From CAVYXZ01 sp965223835 (GTDB lineage Bacteria > Chloroflexota > Anaerolineae > Aggregatilineales > Phototrophicaceae), in NCBI GenBank assembly GCA_965223835.1, contig CBDCXQ010000001.1:1426001-1490000 (forward strand): a DNA stretch of 64,000 nt, read 5' to 3'. The notes beneath the pieces are model-generated. The model searched no databases and was not told the DNA's origin. It worked only from the letters and a program-made list of their open reading frames with translations. Of the stretch, positions 61,388-64,000 are shown piece by piece. The translations under genes and the position numbers were made by a program. Every line of letters begins with the position of its first letter. Position 1 is the first letter of the stretch.

Positions 61388-61420
61388 GGCTTCGCTATAA
61401 TGCGGCGGAGGGAGGAACAC

Positions 61421-61909
61421 ATGAGCGACAGACTAACTCATCTGGATGAACAGGGTGCCGCCCGCATGGTTGATGTGGGTGCAAAACCAGATAGCGAGCG
61501 GTTGGCAGTGGCTGGCGGAGCGGTCTTTATGCAACCCGAAACCCTGCGCTTAATTCAGGCAGGGGCGCTCAAAAAAGGTGATGTGCTCACTATCGCCAAA
61601 ATTGCCGGGATAATGGCGGCGAAGCGGACCGCTGATTTGATTCCACTTTGCCATCCGCTTCCGTTGACGAAAATTGATGTTGAACTGGTGCTTGACCATG
61701 AAGCAAGTGCAGTACGCGTTACCGCCACTGCCCGCACGATTGGCAAGACGGGAGTTGAGATGGAAGCGTTGACTGCCGTAAGTGTGGCGGCATTGACGAT
61801 TTATGATATGGCAAAAGCGGTTGACCGGGGCATGCGCCTGGGTGAGATCCGTTTGTTGGAAAAGCGGGGCGGCCAACATGGGGACTATGTAGCTGAGGAT
61901 GAGACGTAA
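61421..61909 (+). CDS. moaC: cyclic pyranopterin monophosphate synthase
   Basis: MoaC completes cPMP formation, the first step of molybdenum cofactor synthesis. The 162-residue protein has the family stretch AKRTADLIPLCHPLPLTKIDV with the active-site Lys/His region, and GVEMEALTAVSVAALTIYDMAKAVDR with the catalytic Lys. The start is ATG 61421, directly after the strong GGAGGGAGG site; the in-frame ATG at 61400 lies upstream of that site and is rejected. A TATAAT box at 61396-61401 may be its -10. The stop overlaps the start of the moaD-moaE fusion gene. Confidence 0.95.
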   Translation: MSDRLTHLDEQGAARMVDVGAKPDSERLAVAGGAVFMQPETLRLIQAGALKKGDVLTIAKIAGIMAAKRTADLIPLCHPLPLTKIDVELVLDHEASAVRVTATARTIGKTGVEMEALTAVSVAALTIYDMAKAVDRGMRLGEIRLLEKRGGQHGDYVAEDET

Positions 61910-62631
61910 TGCAGATTGAGGTGTTATTGTTTGCAACCCTAAAGGACGTTGTGGGGCAAAACCAGCTGGTGCTGACCCTGCCCGGTGAAGCGGCAACAGT
62001 GGCTGAGGTTCGACAGAAACTGGCCGATCAATATCCGGCACTCAAAGCGCATGTTGATGCAGCGATTGCGGCAGTCAATGAGGAATTTGCCTTTAACGAA
62101 GAAGTGGTCAATGCCGGTGATGATGTGGCTTTTTTCCCGCCCGTGAGTGGGGGCAGTAACTACCCGGAGATCTTTCGGTTGGCTAATGGACCGATTGACC
62201 ATGACGACATTATCGCGTCGATCACGATTCCGGCAACCGGAGCCGTATGTGTTTTTAGCGGCTTGGTGCGCGGTGAAACCGACCAGGGTGGCGGCTTGCT
62301 GCAAACGCAGCATCTGGAATATGAAGCCTATGAGCCGATGGCGGTTGCCAAAATGCGACAGGTTGCCGCCGAGATTCGTGAACAGTGGCCGTTGGTTCAG
62401 GGAATCGCCGTCATACAGCGGGTGGGAAAGCTGGAAGTCGGGCAAAACACCGTGTTGATCGCCTGTTCATCGGGACATCGCGATCAAGGCTGTTTTGAGG
62501 CGGCGCGTTATGGTATTGACCGGTTGAAAGAGATTGTGCCGGTGTGGAAAAAAGAGGTCGGACCGGATGGGTCAGCGTGGGTGGAAGGTCAATATATGCC
62601 GTCAATGGTGGACCGGCCTGCCGATGAATGA
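61909..62631 (+). CDS. molybdopterin synthase, fused MoaD-MoaE
   Basis: One 240-residue chain carries both molybdopterin synthase subunits. Residues 1-82 are MoaD, with a ubiquitin-like fold ending in FPPVSGG, and Gly81-Gly82 is the position that must become a thiocarboxylate. Residues about 83-235 are MoaE (AVCVFSGLVRGETDQ ... LEYEAYEPMAVAKM ... VIQRVGKLEVGQNTVLIACSSGHR ... VPVWKKE), with the catalytic Lys of the KKE motif. Known fusions such as mycobacterial MoaX are cleaved after the Gly-Gly. The start overlaps the moaC stop. Confidence 0.9.
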   Translation: MQIEVLLFATLKDVVGQNQLVLTLPGEAATVAEVRQKLADQYPALKAHVDAAIAAVNEEFAFNEEVVNAGDDVAFFPPVSGGSNYPEIFRLANGPIDHDDIIASITIPATGAVCVFSGLVRGETDQGGGLLQTQHLEYEAYEPMAVAKMRQVAAEIREQWPLVQGIAVIQRVGKLEVGQNTVLIACSSGHRDQGCFEAARYGIDRLKEIVPVWKKEVGPDGSAWVEGQYMPSMVDRPADE

Positions 62632-62705
62632 AGCATTGCCAGTGTACTGCTGGCTATGGTACAACAACGCGATAACTTATTCTTAATAGCAAACAGGGGT
62701 GTGCA

Positions 62706-63944
62706 ATGAAACGGGTTGTTGTGACCGGAATGGGGGCGATTTCGCCTGTAGGCCACACCGTAGAAGCAAGCTGGACAGCGATCAAAGCGGGACAGAGCGG
62801 AGTCGGGCCGATCACACGATTTGATCCGGTGAATCATCTCGTCAAAATTGCGGCTGAGGTAAAGGATTGGGACCCAACGGTGTATATGGCAGCGAAGGAT
62901 GCCCGTCGTCGCGACCGTTATCAACAGTTTGCGTTGGGTGCGTCCTTACAAGCGATCCAGCAGGCCGGTATGGAAGTGTCCGAAGCGCAAAGCCAGCGTA
63001 CCGGTGTGATTGTCGGATCATCGGTTGGTGGTGTTGAGAGTTATTATGAGCAGGCACAGATTCTGTTTGAGAGTGGGGACCCACGTCGGATTACGCCGTT
63101 TGGTATTCCAATGTTAATGGTGAATGGTGGCAGTGATTTAATTAGTATTGAAGTGGGCGCAACCGGGCCTTCCTATGTGCCGGTTTCAGCCTGTGCCACC
63201 GGCGGGGACTGTATTGGTCATGCATATGATTTGATTCGGTTAGGACGGCTCGATCAAGCGCTGGCCGGTTGTGGTGAGGCGACCATTTTCCCCATTGGCG
63301 TGGCCGCTTTTGACCGCGTGGGGGCCTGCTCCCGTGAAAACGATCAGCCGACAGGTACGCCACGACCGTTTTCCAAAGATCGAACCGGGCTGGTTTTTGG
63401 CGAGGGTGCCGGCGTCCTCGTGCTGGAAGAACTGGAACATGCCAAAGCGCGGGGTGCTGAAATTCTGGCCGAGATCGTTGGATACGGTGCAACATCCGAT
63501 GCCTTTCATACCACTGCGCCCGACCCGGAAGGCAAAGGCGCTGTGCTGGCGATCAAAGCCGCGTTGACCGATGCCCAATTGGAGCCATCAGCGATTGATT
63601 ACATTAACGCGCACGGCACCGCGACCGCACTGAATGATGTGATGGAAACCAAAGCGGTCAAACAGGTTTTTGGTGAACAGGCTTACCAGATTCCAATGAG
63701 TTCGACCAAGAGTATGACCGGTCACGGCATGGGCGCGACGGCAGCGCTGGAAGCCGTCTTCTCAATTATGGCTCTCCGCGATCAGGTTGCCCCACCGACA
63801 ATTAACTATAATGAACCCGACCCGGAATGTGACCTGGATTATGTGCCGAATATGGCCCGTGATATGCCGCTGAACCACATTATGAGCAATTCGTTTGGGT
63901 TTGGCGGTCATAATGTGTCGCTGATTTTTGCGAGTTATGCTTGA
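62706..63944 (+). CDS. fabF: beta-ketoacyl-ACP synthase II
   Basis: FabF condenses malonyl-ACP with acyl-ACP in fatty acid elongation. The 412-residue thiolase-fold enzyme has the nucleophilic Cys in VSACATGGDCI and the two His in NAHGTATALND and STKSMTGHGMG, plus the C-terminal NSFGFGGHNVSLIF. AGGGGTG lies just before the ATG. No other fab genes are visible in the window; one more open frame starts right after it. Confidence 0.95.
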   Translation: MKRVVVTGMGAISPVGHTVEASWTAIKAGQSGVGPITRFDPVNHLVKIAAEVKDWDPTVYMAAKDARRRDRYQQFALGASLQAIQQAGMEVSEAQSQRTGVIVGSSVGGVESYYEQAQILFESGDPRRITPFGIPMLMVNGGSDLISIEVGATGPSYVPVSACATGGDCIGHAYDLIRLGRLDQALAGCGEATIFPIGVAAFDRVGACSRENDQPTGTPRPFSKDRTGLVFGEGAGVLVLEELEHAKARGAEILAEIVGYGATSDAFHTTAPDPEGKGAVLAIKAALTDAQLEPSAIDYINAHGTATALNDVMETKAVKQVFGEQAYQIPMSSTKSMTGHGMGATAALEAVFSIMALRDQVAPPTINYNEPDPECDLDYVPNMARDMPLNHIMSNSFGFGGHNVSLIFASYA

Positions 63945-63948
63945 CCTG

Positions 63949-64000
63949 ATGGACATTCAGAAATTTCAGGAACGCCATCAACTGTATTTTAACGATCAAC
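63949..64000 (+). CDS. start of a further gene, cut by the window end
   Basis: An ATG four bases after the fabF stop opens a frame that runs off the window (MDIQKFQERHQLYFND). The start resembles MazG-type nucleotide pyrophosphohydrolases, but 17 codons are too few to decide. Confidence 0.4.
   Translation, partial: MDIQKFQERHQLYFNDQ

Noticed and set aside
1..64000. CRISPR array, prophage or defence island
   Set aside because: No regularly spaced repeats, phage structural genes, restriction or cas genes were seen; the content is housekeeping and envelope genes.

Overview
The window reads as chromosomal DNA of a Chloroflexota bacterium, most likely from the Anaerolineae side of the phylum. 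This is inferred from protein style, not from a 16S gene. The hints are TPT/PTP-rich linkers in secreted and membrane proteins, a kinase ending in an NBR1-like Ig domain, a BTAD-type regulator, PD40 (TolB-like) and PPC-repeat surface proteins, Ni superoxide dismutase with its own protease, and a trigger factor beginning MNIQTERLEDHTAR. Almost the whole window is coding. Only three gaps approach or exceed 300 bp (7378-7664, 19558-19905, 57964-58265).

Layout, left to right. 1-2085: two MacB/FtsX-type ABC permeases, the first cut by the window edge. 2317-2913: a GbsR/MarR regulator, followed by tRNA-Leu(UAG). 3165-6701: a proteostasis operon tig-clpP-clpX. 6754-7377: an UlaG-like hydrolase facing the other way. 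7665-10748: an uncharacterised group (winged-helix AAA+ ATPase, protein with a degenerate receiver domain, membrane-anchored protein), leading into 10772-15855, a tight run of SDR epimerase, obg, isochorismatase-like hydrolase, nadD and a double substrate-binding protein. 15852-19557: four EamA/DMT transporters in tandem on the minus strand. 19906-20833: sodN and its maturation protease sodX. 20953-25535: aspartase, Ser/Thr kinase, HD protein and a HAD hydrolase gene broken by one in-frame TAG. 25533-28105: M42 peptidase, an IS4-family insertion and an aminotransferase. 29401-37250: cell-envelope genes (LysM/L,D-transpeptidase, TolB-like protein, M23 peptidase, PPC protein, lipoprotein). 37307-43514: S1 protein, VKOR, moeA, rel, and a BTAD regulator. 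43520-48763: a QTMAN-like glycosyltransferase, gyrA and a lipoprotein glycosidase. 48834-53287: a sulfatase / GntR-LacI regulator / solute-binding-protein operon. 53377-61314: rpoC (without rpoB), a coiled-coil PH/zinc-ribbon protein, prfB and ftsY, all on the minus strand. 61421-64000: moaC, a moaD-moaE fusion, fabF and the first codons of one more gene.

Recurring themes are protein quality control (tig, clpP, clpX), molybdenum cofactor synthesis (moeA, moaC, moaD-E), information processing (rpoC, gyrA, prfB, ftsY, rel, tRNA-Leu) and envelope biology. The best leads for unusual biology are: the AAA+/pseudo-receiver/membrane gene group; a BTAD regulator whose N-terminal half looks like a MalT-type NTPase that lost its P-loop; an rpoC gene detached from rpoB with two near-identical tandem promoters and a hairpin leader; a MoaD-MoaE fusion with an internal Gly-Gly; a terminator-like hairpin directly in front of sodX; and a bacterial homologue of the tRNA-queuosine mannosyltransferase. 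All function calls come from reading the sequence and recalling family motifs; no database search was run.
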